From positions 1-30,105 of the forward strand of contig URKT01000017.1 of the NCBI GenBank assembly GCA_900548495.1: 30,105 bases of DNA, written 5' to 3'. The position numbers were made by a program, and so were the translations under genes. The notes beneath the pieces were generated by a model. It had not been told where the DNA came from. It ran no database searches and saw only the letters and a program-made list of their open reading frames with translations. Positions 21,796 to 30,085 of the stretch are shown one piece after another. The stretch is from an uncultured Collinsella sp. (GTDB taxonomy: Bacteria > Actinomycetota > Coriobacteriia > Coriobacteriales > Coriobacteriaceae). Position 1 is the stretch's first letter. The number at the start of each line of letters is the position of its first letter.

Positions 21796-22791
21796 ATGGG
21801 TGTTAACCTCTCCGGCCGTAGCTTCCTCAAGCTTCTCGACCTCACCACCGAGGAGATCGAGTACCTGCTCAAGCTCTCCAAGAACTTCAAGGATATGAAG
21901 CGCGCTGGCGTTCCGCATCGCTATCTCGAGGGCAAGAACATCGTTCTGCTCTTCCAGAAGACCTCCACTCGTACCCGCTGCGCCTTCGAGGTCGGCGGCA
22001 TGGACCTGGGCATGGGCGTTACCTACCTCGATCCCGGTTCGTCGCAGATGGGCAAGAAGGAGTCCATCGAGGACACCGCCCGCGTTCTCGGCCGCATGTA
22101 TGACGGCATCGAGTTCCGTGGCTTTGCCCAGGACGACGTCGAGGAGCTCGCTGCTAAGTCCGGCGTGCCTGTCTGGAACGGCCTGACCACCGAGTGGCAC
22201 CCCACCCAGATGCTCGCCGATATCCTGACCGTCCAGGAGAACTTCAACTACGACATCAAGGGCAAGACCCTCGTCTTCATGGGCGACTGCAAGAACAACG
22301 TCGCTCGCTCCCTCATGGTCGTCTGCTCCAAGCTCGGCATGAATTTCGTGGCCTGCGGTCCCGAGGAGTGCATGCCCGCTGACGACGTCATCGAGGCCTG
22401 CAAGCCCATCGCCGAGGCCAACGGTTGCACCATCAAGCTGACCACCGACGTCAAGGACGGCGTCACCGGTGCCGACGTTATCTACACCGACGTGTGGGTC
22501 TCCATGGGCGAGCCCGACGAGGTCTGGGCCGAGCGCATCGCTCAGCTCACCCCGTATCGTGTCACCTCCGAGGTCATGGCTATGGCCAACCCGGGTGCCA
22601 TCTTCCTGCACTGCCTGCCCAGCTTCCACGACACCAACACCACCATTGGCGCCGAGAAGTGCGAGCAGTTCGGCATCACCGAGCAGGAGGTCACCGACGA
22701 GGTCTTCGAGAGCCCCGCTTCCAAGGTCTTCGACGAGGCCGAGAACCGCATGCACACCATCAAGGCTGTCATGTACGCCACGCTCAAGTAA
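21796..22791 (+). CDS. arcB: Ornithine carbamoyltransferase (catabolic)
   Basis: This 331-residue enzyme has the carbamoyl-phosphate motif STRTR at residues 57-61 (FQKTSTRTRCAFEV), the HPTQMLADILT segment, DVWVSMGEPDEVW and HCLPSFHD, the ornithine-side motif usually HCLPAFHD. In the ADI pathway it converts citrulline and phosphate to ornithine and carbamoyl phosphate. The sequence alone does not separate catabolic ArcB from anabolic ArgF, but the position between arcA2 and the exchanger gene argues for ArcB. GAAAGGAATC precedes the ATG. Codons are strongly C-ending like arcA. A terminator follows. Confidence 0.95.
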   Translation: MGVNLSGRSFLKLLDLTTEEIEYLLKLSKNFKDMKRAGVPHRYLEGKNIVLLFQKTSTRTRCAFEVGGMDLGMGVTYLDPGSSQMGKKESIEDTARVLGRMYDGIEFRGFAQDDVEELAAKSGVPVWNGLTTEWHPTQMLADILTVQENFNYDIKGKTLVFMGDCKNNVARSLMVVCSKLGMNFVACGPEECMPADDVIEACKPIAEANGCTIKLTTDVKDGVTGADVIYTDVWVSMGEPDEVWAERIAQLTPYRVTSEVMAMANPGAIFLHCLPSFHDTNTTIGAEKCEQFGITEQEVTDEVFESPASKVFDEAENRMHTIKAVMYATLK

Positions 22792-22807
22792 GAGCATCTA
22801 GCATCTC

Positions 22808-22843
22808 GCTCGGGGTGTATTGCTGCACACCCCGAGCGGTTTT
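22808..22843 (+). terminator. Terminator after arcB
   Basis: GCTCGGGGTGT pairs perfectly with ACACCCCGAGC across an 8-base loop, followed by GGTTTTA. It may allow partial readthrough to the exchanger gene. Confidence 0.8.
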
Positions 22844-22856
22844 ATCTGGTAATAAT

Positions 22857-22903
22857 CTCGCATCAAGCGGCAGGCACGGCACGGAAGAGCCGCTTCTGGC
22901 GAG
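22857..22903 (+). promoter_or_regulatory. Structured leader before the exchanger gene
   Basis: CTCGC (22857-22861) pairs with GCGAG (22899-22903), and inside it AGCGGC (22866-22871) pairs with GCCGCT (22889-22894). It lies between the arcB terminator and the arcD ribosome site. Whether it controls translation is unknown. Confidence 0.35.
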
Positions 22904-22938
22904 ATCAGTAAATGATTTATGAAGGGGGGATGAGAACT

Positions 22939-24417
22939 ATGACTGAGACCGCTAAGAAAAAGCGCGGTATGCCTTCATCGTTCACCATTCTTCTTGCTCT
23001 GCTGGCAATTGTCGCAGTGATTACCGTTATCGTCTCCGGCACGTCCGGCGGCGCGGTTACTGCCGCCCGTCTGAGCGATTTCTGCACCGCCCCGATTAAG
23101 GGCTTCGCTGACGCTCTGCCCGTCTGCCTCTTCGTTATGATCCTGGGCGGCTTCCTCGGTATGATGACCGAGACCGGCGCCCTGGACAACGGCATCGCCG
23201 TTCTGGTGCAGAAGCTTAAGGGCAACGAGATTATGCTCATTCCCGTGCTGATGCTCATCTTCTCCCTCGGTGGTACCACCTATGGTATGTGCGAGGAGAC
23301 CGTTCCCTTCTACGCCCTGCTTGCCGCTACCATGATGGCCGCTGGCTTCGACCCGATGGTCGGCGCCGCTACCGTCCTGCTCGGCGCTGGCTGCGGCTGC
23401 CTGGGCTCCACGGTTAACCCATTCGCCGTCGGCGCTGCCGTCGACGCTTTGACCGGCGTTGGCATTGAGGTCAACCAGTCCATCATCATCGGCCTCGGTG
23501 CCGTCCTGTGGATTGTCACTACCGCTATGTCCATCTTCTTCGTGATGAACTATGCCAAGAAGGTCAAGGCTGACAAGGGTTCCACCATCCTGTCGATGCA
23601 GGAGCTCAAGGACGCCGAAGAGGCTCACGGCAAGGCTGCTTCCGAGGTCCACAAGGAGGTCAAGCTCACCGGTCGTCAGAAGGGTGTTCTGATCGCCTTT
23701 GCCTTCACCTTCGTCGTCATGATCGTCGGCTTCATTCCGCTGGCCGACCTCAACGAGGGCGTCGCCAACTTCTTCGACGCTGGCGCTGTCTACGACGCCG
23801 ACGGTAACGCCGTCGTCCAGGGCTGGTCTGCCCTGATCACCGGCCTGCCCATTGGCCAGTGGTACTTCGACGAGGCTTCCACCTGGTTCTTCCTCATGGC
23901 TGTCCTGATCGGTATCATCGGTGGCCTGTCCGAGAAGCAGATCGTCAACACCTTCATCACCGGCGCTGCCGACATGATGTCCGTTGTTCTCGTCATCGCC
24001 CTCGCTCGTGGTATCTCCGTCCTCATGGCTAACACCGGCCTCGACGTCTACGTCCTCGACGCTGCCGCCAATGCCCTGGCTGGCCTGTCCGGTGTGATCT
24101 TCGCTCCCATGAGCTTCCTGGTCTACTTCGGCCTGTCCTTCCTGATCCCCTCGACCTCTGGTATGGCTACCGTCTCCATGCCTATCATGGGACCACTGGC
24201 TGTTAAGCTCGGCTTCTCGCCCGAGGTCATGGTCATGATCTTCTCCGCCGCCATCGGTGTCGTGAACCTGTTCACCCCGACCTCCGGCGCCATCATGGGC
24301 GGTCTCGCCCTGGCCAAGATCGAGTGGACGACCTGGCTCAAGTTTGCCCTTAAGCTCATCGTCGCTCTCTCCGTCGTCTGCGCCGTCATCCTGACCGTCG
24401 CCTGCGTGCTGCTCTAA
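22939..24417 (+). CDS. arcD: YfcC/ArcD-type basic amino-acid exchanger
   Basis: This 492-residue membrane protein belongs to the YfcC family (COG1288), distinct from the older APC-type ArcD. It starts with a short basic tail (TETAKKKRGMPSS) and then has about a dozen hydrophobic segments. The conserved features are FSLGGTTYGMCEETVPFY, LLGAGCGCLGSTVNPFAVG, IGIIGGLSEKQIVNTFITGAAD and GLSFLIPSTSGMATVSMPIMGPLA, with a polar loop near residues 205-245. I chose ATG 22939, with AAGGGGGGAT upstream; earlier in-frame starts at 22912 and 22930 lack a usable ribosome site. By position it should swap external arginine for internal ornithine, feeding the pathway. Direct specificity evidence is absent. Confidence 0.88.
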   Translation: MTETAKKKRGMPSSFTILLALLAIVAVITVIVSGTSGGAVTAARLSDFCTAPIKGFADALPVCLFVMILGGFLGMMTETGALDNGIAVLVQKLKGNEIMLIPVLMLIFSLGGTTYGMCEETVPFYALLAATMMAAGFDPMVGAATVLLGAGCGCLGSTVNPFAVGAAVDALTGVGIEVNQSIIIGLGAVLWIVTTAMSIFFVMNYAKKVKADKGSTILSMQELKDAEEAHGKAASEVHKEVKLTGRQKGVLIAFAFTFVVMIVGFIPLADLNEGVANFFDAGAVYDADGNAVVQGWSALITGLPIGQWYFDEASTWFFLMAVLIGIIGGLSEKQIVNTFITGAADMMSVVLVIALARGISVLMANTGLDVYVLDAAANALAGLSGVIFAPMSFLVYFGLSFLIPSTSGMATVSMPIMGPLAVKLGFSPEVMVMIFSAAIGVVNLFTPTSGAIMGGLALAKIEWTTWLKFALKLIVALSVVCAVILTVACVLL

Positions 24418-24584
24418 GTACCCAATGGGTACCCCACGGAAACCTTGACGATCCTGTAGAGGATCACCTGGTCATCGTCTGTCCGGTGGGGTAAACCCAC
24501 CGGTAGACTCCTACCTTTAGCCCCCTCCCGTTCCGTGTGCGGGAGGGGGCGCTCTTGTGTTCCGGCGTTTTACCAAACGCCGGA
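24418..24584 (+). terminator. Cluster of hairpins and terminator after arcD
   Basis: In order: GTACCC-AAT-GGGTAC (24418-24432), GATCCT-GTAG-AGGATC (24450-24465), CCGGTGGG-GTAAA-CCCACCGG (24483-24503), GCCCCCTCCCG/CGGGAGGGGGC (24520-24550, followed by GCTCTTGT), and CCGGCGTTT/AAACGCCGG (about 24562-24583). The fourth is the best terminator candidate. The first directly abuts the stop codon. Confidence 0.6.
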
Positions 24585-24600
24585 ACCACTCGACGCTGCA

Positions 24601-24696
24601 AGCCCGCCAGAGCGGCAATCTGACGTTCAATCGTCGGGCATGGCCAAAAGGCCTATGCCCTCCTCTTTCACGTCACCTTGCTCGCTCTGGCGGGCT
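24601..24696. repeat. Nested inverted repeat upstream of the DUF1846 gene
   Basis: The outer arms AGCCCGCCAGAGCG (24601-24614) and CGCTCTGGCGGGCT (24683-24696) are perfect. Inside are TGACGT/ACGTCA and the tip GGGCAT-GGCC-AAAA-GGCC-TATGCCC (24636-24660). The rest of the 24697-24902 stretch has a GGTGCAA/TTGCACC pair (24749-24777) and a TATAAT box at 24858-24863, probably the DUF1846 promoter, but no gene. Confidence 0.85.
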
Positions 24697-24902
24697 TTCG
24701 CTGACTTATACTCCACCTGCGATGTTGCCGTTGTTGGTGTAATGGGGCGGTGCAATGGGGTCAGGTTAGTTTGCACCAAATATGTCCGACAAGAGGTTTG
24801 ACGGATGTTTGGTTGGTGCCTGTTGATGGTCTGGGTATCGGGGAGGGCGAGCTCCGTTATAATCGCCTAGAACATTAAATGGAAACGGGACGGGAGCCAT
24901 AT

Positions 24903-26384
24903 ATGCGCCAGGGTTTCGACAACGCGAAGTATATCGAGCTGCAGGCTGCTCACATTAAGGAGCGCATCTCGCAGTTTGGTGGCAAGCTCTATTTGGAGTT
25001 TGGCGGTAAGCTGTTCGATGACTATCATGCGAGCCGCGTGCTGCCGGGTTTTGAACCGGACAGCAAGTTCCGCATGCTCAAGAGCATCGCCGACGATGTC
25101 GAGGTTATCATCGCGATCAACGCGAACCACATCGAGAAAAACAAGGCTCGTGGTGACCTTGGCATTACCTATGACGAGGATGTGCTGCGCCTGGTTGACC
25201 TGTTCCGCGGCAACGGCTTTGCCGTCGCGGCCGTGGTCATCACCCAGTACGCCGGCCAGCCCGCCGCCGATGTGTTCCGCAATCGCCTGAACGCGCTCGG
25301 CATTCCCGCCAAGCTGCACTATCCCATCGAGGGGTATCCGCACGATGTCGATCTGATCGTGTCCGACGATGGCTACGGCAAGAACGAGTTTGTCGAGACC
25401 ACCCGACCGCTCGTCGTGGTCACTGCCCCCGGTCCTGGCTCGGGCAAGCTTGCCACCTGCCTGTCTCAGCTCTATCACGAGCACAAGCATGGCACGGCCG
25501 CCGGCTATGCCAAGTTCGAGACCTTCCCGGTCTGGAATCTTCCTCTGACGCATCCGGTCAATATTGCCTACGAGGCCGCCACGGCTGACCTCGACGACGC
25601 CAATATCATCGATTCGTTCCACCTTGAGGCCTACAACAAGACCACGGTCAACTACAACCGCGACGTCGAGGCCTTCCCGGTAGTCCGTGCCCTGATGGAA
25701 AAGATCCTGGGCAAGAGCCCCTACCAGAGCCCTACGGACATGGGCGTCAATATGGTCGGCTTTGCCATCACCGATGACGATGCCTGCCGCGACGCTTCCA
25801 AGATGGAGATCGTCCGCCGCTACTTTACCGCGGTCGAAAATGTGCGCCGTACCGGCGTGGGCGATGAGCAAGTCGACCGTCTCAAGATTATTATGAAGAA
25901 AGCCGGCATCGATAAGAACTACTCACCGGCGCGCTCGGCGGCCCTCACCAGGGAGCAGCTGACGGGTGGTCCCGTGGGTGCCATGGTCATGCCCGATGGC
26001 TCCGTGGTGACCGGCAAGACTTCCACGCGCCTGGGCGCCGCGAGCTCGCTCATCATGAATGCACTTAAGCATGTCTCGGGCGTCGACCTTGAGCTCGAGG
26101 TCATTAGCGATGAAGCGATCGAGCCCATCAGCAAGCTCAAGACGCATTTCCTGGGAAGCAAAAACCCGCGCCTCCACACCGACGAGACGCTTATGGCGCT
26201 GTCGATCACCTCGGCCACGAGTGAGACGGCCGCTCGCGTCCTTTCGGGCCTGGAGCAGCTGCGCGGTTGCGATGCCTTCTTTAGCGTGATTATCTCGCCG
26301 ACGGACGAGACGGTACTGCGCAAACTGGGTATCAACGTGTGCTGCGAGCCCAAGTTTGAGCGCCGCGGTTTCTTCCATCGCTAA
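24903..26384 (+). CDS. DUF1846 domain protein
   Basis: This 493-residue protein matches the DUF1846 family (structures exist from structural genomics, function unassigned). It begins MRQGFDNAKYIELQ, followed by AHIKERISQFGGKLYLEFGGKLFDDYHASRVLPGFEPD, and contains VVVTAPGPGSGKLATCLSQLYHE, a P-loop-like Gly/Ser/Lys segment near residue 175. FPVWNLPLTHPVNIAYEAATADL and SPTDMGVNMVGFAI follow. The C-terminal part has GAMVMPDGSVVTGKTS. I chose ATG 24903, with GGGAGCC upstream and the family's conserved start; the frame from 24879 adds eight unsupported residues. It has no signal peptide or membrane segments. It appears to be transcribed alone, with a terminator at 26419-26450. Confidence 0.88.
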   Translation: MRQGFDNAKYIELQAAHIKERISQFGGKLYLEFGGKLFDDYHASRVLPGFEPDSKFRMLKSIADDVEVIIAINANHIEKNKARGDLGITYDEDVLRLVDLFRGNGFAVAAVVITQYAGQPAADVFRNRLNALGIPAKLHYPIEGYPHDVDLIVSDDGYGKNEFVETTRPLVVVTAPGPGSGKLATCLSQLYHEHKHGTAAGYAKFETFPVWNLPLTHPVNIAYEAATADLDDANIIDSFHLEAYNKTTVNYNRDVEAFPVVRALMEKILGKSPYQSPTDMGVNMVGFAITDDDACRDASKMEIVRRYFTAVENVRRTGVGDEQVDRLKIIMKKAGIDKNYSPARSAALTREQLTGGPVGAMVMPDGSVVTGKTSTRLGAASSLIMNALKHVSGVDLELEVISDEAIEPISKLKTHFLGSKNPRLHTDETLMALSITSATSETAARVLSGLEQLRGCDAFFSVIISPTDETVLRKLGINVCCEPKFERRGFFHR

Positions 26385-26418
26385 GTTTGAAGCACCGCGG
26401 TAATTGCATTGCATTTTG

Positions 26419-26450
26419 GCCGTATCGGGTTAGCGCCCGGTACGGCTTTT
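26419..26450 (+). terminator. Terminator after the DUF1846 gene
   Basis: GCCGTATCGGG pairs with CCCGGTACGGC (one mismatch) around TTAGCG, followed by TTTTTG. Confidence 0.85.
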
Positions 26451-26640
26451 TGATCAATAAAGCGCCTATTTCGGCGAAAAATAGCTGTTTACCTGCCTAG
26501 AAACAATTTGAGCGGTATACAATAACCGTAACTGTTTCATCCTTAGCGGGATGCCGCATGATGGATATTACCTGCCATCGTGAGGTGTGTCGGTCGCGCA
26601 CGGCGCGTTAGATGCTCGTGCTCGGTTTGAGGAGGCTGCT

Positions 26641-26979
26641 ATGGCGGGCAAGGGTCGTGCGAGTGTCAACGATATGAAGCGTGTCGAGGTGCTGGTGTTG
26701 ATGGAGATCGACCAGCAAACCGAAGACAATGGCGGGCCGTATGGTTTCTCGCGCAAAACGCTTGCCGAGCGCGTGGGGGTTTCGCCGTATCGTGCCCGCG
26801 CCGCAATCGATCGCTTGGATTCCGAAGGCATGATTGATGTCGTCTCGCGTTATAGCGACGACGGCGGTCAGCTTGCAAATGGCATTTGCCTCACCGAACG
26901 TGGCGAGTGGTATCTTGAGGGCGTCCGTACCGGCATGCTCGTTCAAGAAATGCTTGAGGACGAGGTTGCTGATCGATAG
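26641..26979 (+). CDS. Small winged-helix DNA-binding protein
   Basis: This 112-residue protein has a helix-turn-helix region at about residues 37-62 (FSRKTLAERVGVSPYRARAAIDRLDSEG) followed by a wing-like segment (MIDVVSRYSDDGGQLANGICLTERGEWYL) and a C-terminal helix with an acidic end. The order suggests a MarR- or PadR-like winged helix without an effector domain. GAGGAGGCTGCT precedes ATG 26641; a frame from 26587 would add 18 residues with no ribosome site. It is flanked by terminators on both sides, so it is a single-gene unit. Targets are unknown. No palindrome was noticed in the 26452-26640 upstream region. Confidence 0.75.
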   Translation: MAGKGRASVNDMKRVEVLVLMEIDQQTEDNGGPYGFSRKTLAERVGVSPYRARAAIDRLDSEGMIDVVSRYSDDGGQLANGICLTERGEWYLEGVRTGMLVQEMLEDEVADR

Positions 26980-27003
26980 CAGCATGTAACCCTTGCCATA
27001 GCG

Positions 27004-27033
27004 ACGCCGCCTGGGAAACCGGGCGGCGTTTTG
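27004..27033 (+). terminator. Terminator after the winged-helix gene
   Basis: ACGCCGCC pairs with GGCGGCGT across a 10-base loop and is followed by TTTGTTT. Confidence 0.88.
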
Positions 27034-27157
27034 TTTCAAGATTGAGAAATGCAATCGCACGCGAGAAAAATTGCGAACGGTCCGCGGCGCGAGTATTACA
27101 ATGAAGACCCGTAAGATGTGGATAAACAACTTCTACGGGAAGCGCAGGTAACTCAAT

Positions 27158-28819
27158 ATGACCAAGCATGTGTTCGTAACCGGTGGTGTGGTTTCGTCTC
27201 TGGGCAAGGGTATCACCGCGGCCTCGCTGGGCCGTCTGCTCAAGTCGCGTGGCTACAAAGTAACGATGCAGAAGGCCGACCCGTATCTGAACGTCGACCC
27301 CGGTACCATGAGCCCCTTCCAGCATGGTGAGGTCTTCGTTACCGAGGATGGTTACGAGTCCGACCTGGACCTGGGTCATTACGAGCGCTTTATTGATGAG
27401 AACCTGACCCGCGATTCCAACTTTACGACCGGTGCCATCTACAAAAGCCTAATCGCCCGCGAGCGTCGCGGCGACTTTTTGGGCGGTACCGTGCAGGTGA
27501 TTCCTCACGTCACCAATGCTATTAAGGACAAGTTCCGCCGCATCGAGGAGCAGACCGGCTCCGATGTAGTCATCACCGAGCTGGGCGGCACGATTGGCGA
27601 CATCGAGTCCCAGCCGTTTGTCGAGGCCATCCGTCAGTACCGCAAGGAGGCCGGTCCCGAGAACGTCTGCTACATCCACGTGTCGCTCGTTCCCTATATC
27701 GCCGCCGCCCACGAGGTCAAGACCAAGCCCACGCAGCATTCCGTCAAGGAGCTCCGCAGCTTTGGCATCCAGCCCGATATCATCGTGCTGCGCTCCGACC
27801 ACCATATCGATGACGCTATCCGCGGAAAGATCGCAAGCTTCTGCGACGTCGACACCGATTGCGTCTTTACCAACGAGGACTGCGCGAGCATTTACGATGT
27901 TCCGCAGCTGCTTGCCGAGCAGGACTTTGACCTGCGCATTTGCGAGCGCCTGGGTCTGGACCCGCGTGAGCGCGACATGAGCGAGTGGAACGAGTTCCTG
28001 CGCAAACAGAATCACGCCAACCATCACGCCGACAAGGTGAAGATCGCCGTCGTGGGCAAGTACACGCAGCTGCCCGATGCGTACCTGTCGGTTATCGAGG
28101 CCCTGCACCATGCGGGCGTCTTCTACGATCGCCATGTGGACGTCCAGCTGGTCGACGGCGAGAGCCTCGACGAGCAGAATGTCTCCGAGGTCCTGGGCGA
28201 CGCCTCGGGCATCCTGGTCCCCGGCGGCTTTGGCAAGCGCGCCCTGGAGGGCAAGATCCTCGCGGCCGAGTTTGCCCGTGAGCACAAGATTCCGTATCTG
28301 GGCATTTGCCTGGGTATGCAGGTGGCCGTGTGCGAGTTCGCCCGCAACGTCGTCGGCCTTGCCGGCGCCAGCTCCTCCGAGTTCGATCCGGACGGCCCGT
28401 TTAGCGTCATCGATCTGATGAGCTCGCAGGAGGACGTGACCGAGAAGGGCGGCACCATGCGCCTGGGCGCCTATCCGTGCAAGCTCGCCGCCGATACCCT
28501 TGCTCGCGAGGCATATGGCGAGGAGCTCGTCTACGAGCGTCACCGTCATCGCTTTGAGTTCAACAACGCCTTCCGCGACCAGCTCGAGGACGCCGGTTTG
28601 GTTATCTCGGGTCTGTCGCCTGACGAGCGCCTGGTCGAGATGGTCGAGCTGCCGCGCGACGTGCATCCGTGGTATGTGGCAACCCAGGCTCATCCCGAGT
28701 TCAAGAGCCGCCCGACCAACCCGCAGCCGCTGTTCCGCGAGTTCGTGCGCGCTTCGATCGGCCAGCACGAGGGTGTCGACCGTCTGCAGGTGACGCCCAT
28801 GAACCTTGCTACGGACTAA
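27158..28819 (+). CDS. pyrG: CTP synthase
   Basis: This 553-residue enzyme makes CTP from UTP, ATP and glutamine. The N-terminal synthetase half starts KHVFVTGGVVSSLGKGITAA and has QKADPYLNVDPGTMSPFQHGE and the ELGGTIGDIESQPF motif near residue 146. The C-terminal glutaminase half shows GILVPGGFGKRALEGKI, the nucleophile Cys in YLGICLGMQ near residue 388 and the closing HPEFKSRP motif with its catalytic His and Glu. Length is typical. The ribosome site is weak (GCGCAGGTAACTCA). A TTGCGA/TATTAC promoter pair lies near 27070-27098. XerD follows 2 bases after the stop. Confidence 0.98.
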   Translation: MTKHVFVTGGVVSSLGKGITAASLGRLLKSRGYKVTMQKADPYLNVDPGTMSPFQHGEVFVTEDGYESDLDLGHYERFIDENLTRDSNFTTGAIYKSLIARERRGDFLGGTVQVIPHVTNAIKDKFRRIEEQTGSDVVITELGGTIGDIESQPFVEAIRQYRKEAGPENVCYIHVSLVPYIAAAHEVKTKPTQHSVKELRSFGIQPDIIVLRSDHHIDDAIRGKIASFCDVDTDCVFTNEDCASIYDVPQLLAEQDFDLRICERLGLDPRERDMSEWNEFLRKQNHANHHADKVKIAVVGKYTQLPDAYLSVIEALHHAGVFYDRHVDVQLVDGESLDEQNVSEVLGDASGILVPGGFGKRALEGKILAAEFAREHKIPYLGICLGMQVAVCEFARNVVGLAGASSSEFDPDGPFSVIDLMSSQEDVTEKGGTMRLGAYPCKLAADTLAREAYGEELVYERHRHRFEFNNAFRDQLEDAGLVISGLSPDERLVEMVELPRDVHPWYVATQAHPEFKSRPTNPQPLFREFVRASIGQHEGVDRLQVTPMNLATD

Positions 28820-28821
28820 GG

Positions 28822-29763
28822 GTGCCGTCGAATAAGGGACATACCGAAGCTACTCCCTCGTCGCTCGCCGTGGCGGCGGGGGAGTATCTCGATTACCTCG
28901 CGGTCGAGCGGGGTTTGGCGCGCAACACGATTGCGGCCTATCGTCGTGACCTGACGACGTACTGCGCCTATCTGGAGCGGGCGGGTATTGTGTCTTTTGA
29001 AGAGGTGACCCGTCAGGTCGTGGAGGGCTTTGTCGCCGCCCGTCGCGATGGGGGCTATTCGGATGCCTCGGTGGAGCGTGCGCTTGCGGCCGTGAAGGGC
29101 CTGCATGCCTTTTTGGTGCGCGATGGGGCTGTAGCCCAAAATCCAACGGCGGCGTTGCGCCTGCCTAAAAAGGCTGAGCGTTTGCCGGAGTATCTATCGG
29201 TGGAGGATGTCTCGGCGCTGCTCGATCAAGACTTCCCCGAGGGCGAGATGGGCTTGCGCGACCATGCCATCTTGGAAGTGCTCTACGGATGCGGTTTGCG
29301 TGTGAGCGAGTTGGTGGGGCTCGATGTGGGCGATATCCATATTGACGATGGCTTTGTACTCGTTCGCGGTAAGGGCTCAAAGGAACGCCTGTCCCCGCTG
29401 GTGGGAAGCGCGGCGCGAGCTCTGACGCTTTATGTAACTGAGGGGCGTTCTCGCTTGGCGGCCCATGCCCGCGGAACCGAGACCTCGGCGGTCTTTTTAA
29501 ATAAGAACGGCCGCCGTCTGTCGCGCCAGGGCATCCATGCCATCTGTGAGCGCTACGGGCGCCAGGTGGGACTGGTGGGGCTCCATCCCCATACGCTGCG
29601 TCACTCCTTTGCCACCCATATGCTTGCGGGCGGCGCAGACCTCCGTGTGCTACAGGAGATCTTGGGACATGCCGATATATCGACCACGCAGGTCTACACG
29701 CATGTCGATCGTACGCAACTGACCGAGGTCTATTTGGCGGCGCACCCGCTGGCACATCGTTAA
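28822..29763 (+). CDS. xerD: Tyrosine recombinase, XerD type
   Basis: This 313-residue protein has an N-terminal SAM-like core-binding domain (residues 15-105) and a catalytic domain with all six conserved residues: Arg160 (GLRVSEL), Lys184 (RGKGSKE), His257 and Arg260 (HPHTLRHSF), His283 (LGHADISTT) and the nucleophile Tyr292 (QVYTHVD). Xer recombinases resolve chromosome dimers at dif during division. The start is probably GTG 28822, 2 bases after the pyrG stop, with coupling to pyrG translation replacing a strong ribosome site. A longer frame into pyrG is not credible. Downstream of pyrG and with a normal length, it is more likely the housekeeping XerD than a mobile-element integrase. Confidence 0.92.
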   Translation: MPSNKGHTEATPSSLAVAAGEYLDYLAVERGLARNTIAAYRRDLTTYCAYLERAGIVSFEEVTRQVVEGFVAARRDGGYSDASVERALAAVKGLHAFLVRDGAVAQNPTAALRLPKKAERLPEYLSVEDVSALLDQDFPEGEMGLRDHAILEVLYGCGLRVSELVGLDVGDIHIDDGFVLVRGKGSKERLSPLVGSAARALTLYVTEGRSRLAAHARGTETSAVFLNKNGRRLSRQGIHAICERYGRQVGLVGLHPHTLRHSFATHMLAGGADLRVLQEILGHADISTTQVYTHVDRTQLTEVYLAAHPLAHR

Positions 29764-29796
29764 CACATCGCTGACCTGCATATTTATAGGTATTTG

Positions 29797-29866
29797 GGGA
29801 CGGGCTCCAGATTGCCGCGGCGTGCTTTTGCGCGCGCATGGGCAATCTGGGGCCCGTCCCATTTTT
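29797..29866 (+). terminator. Long terminator after xerD
   Basis: GGGACGGGCTCCAGATTGCC (29797-29816) pairs with 29841-29860 (GGCAATCTGGGGCCCGTCCC) with one mismatch, followed by ATTTTT. The 29867-30085 stretch beyond it shows no gene; it holds only a AAAGGCGGG/CCCGCCTTT hairpin at 29988-30021. Confidence 0.85.
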
Positions 29867-29987
29867 CGCCACTTGGCGTCGCGGTGGTGGGCCGCACGTG
29901 CCTTGGGTGGGGGAGTTTGGGGGCGATGTGAACGGCATGTAAAGGGACGCAAAAATCGCCTCAAGGTCAACTTGAAGGTTGAGGTTG

Positions 29988-30021
29988 AAAGGCGGGGTGC
30001 CACAGGTGGCATCCCGCCTTT
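29988..30021. terminator. Hairpin near the right end
   Basis: AAAGGCGGG(G)TGCCA pairs with TGGCA(T)CCCGCCTTT around a 4-base loop. No T-run on the plus strand beyond the stem. It may end a convergent gene outside the window. Confidence 0.45.
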
Positions 30022-30085
30022 GCTGTAAACACAACATATTGTGTTTTCGAACATATGCTTGGGGGTGTTTTGCGATATATGGTGG

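Noticed and set aside
27072..27080. GAACGGT near the pyrG promoter as another LytTR site
   Set aside because: A single copy without a partner 21 bases away; likely chance.
28822..29763. Tyrosine recombinase as an integrase of a mobile element
   Set aside because: Directly follows pyrG, has XerD length and motifs, and no att sites or phage genes are nearby.
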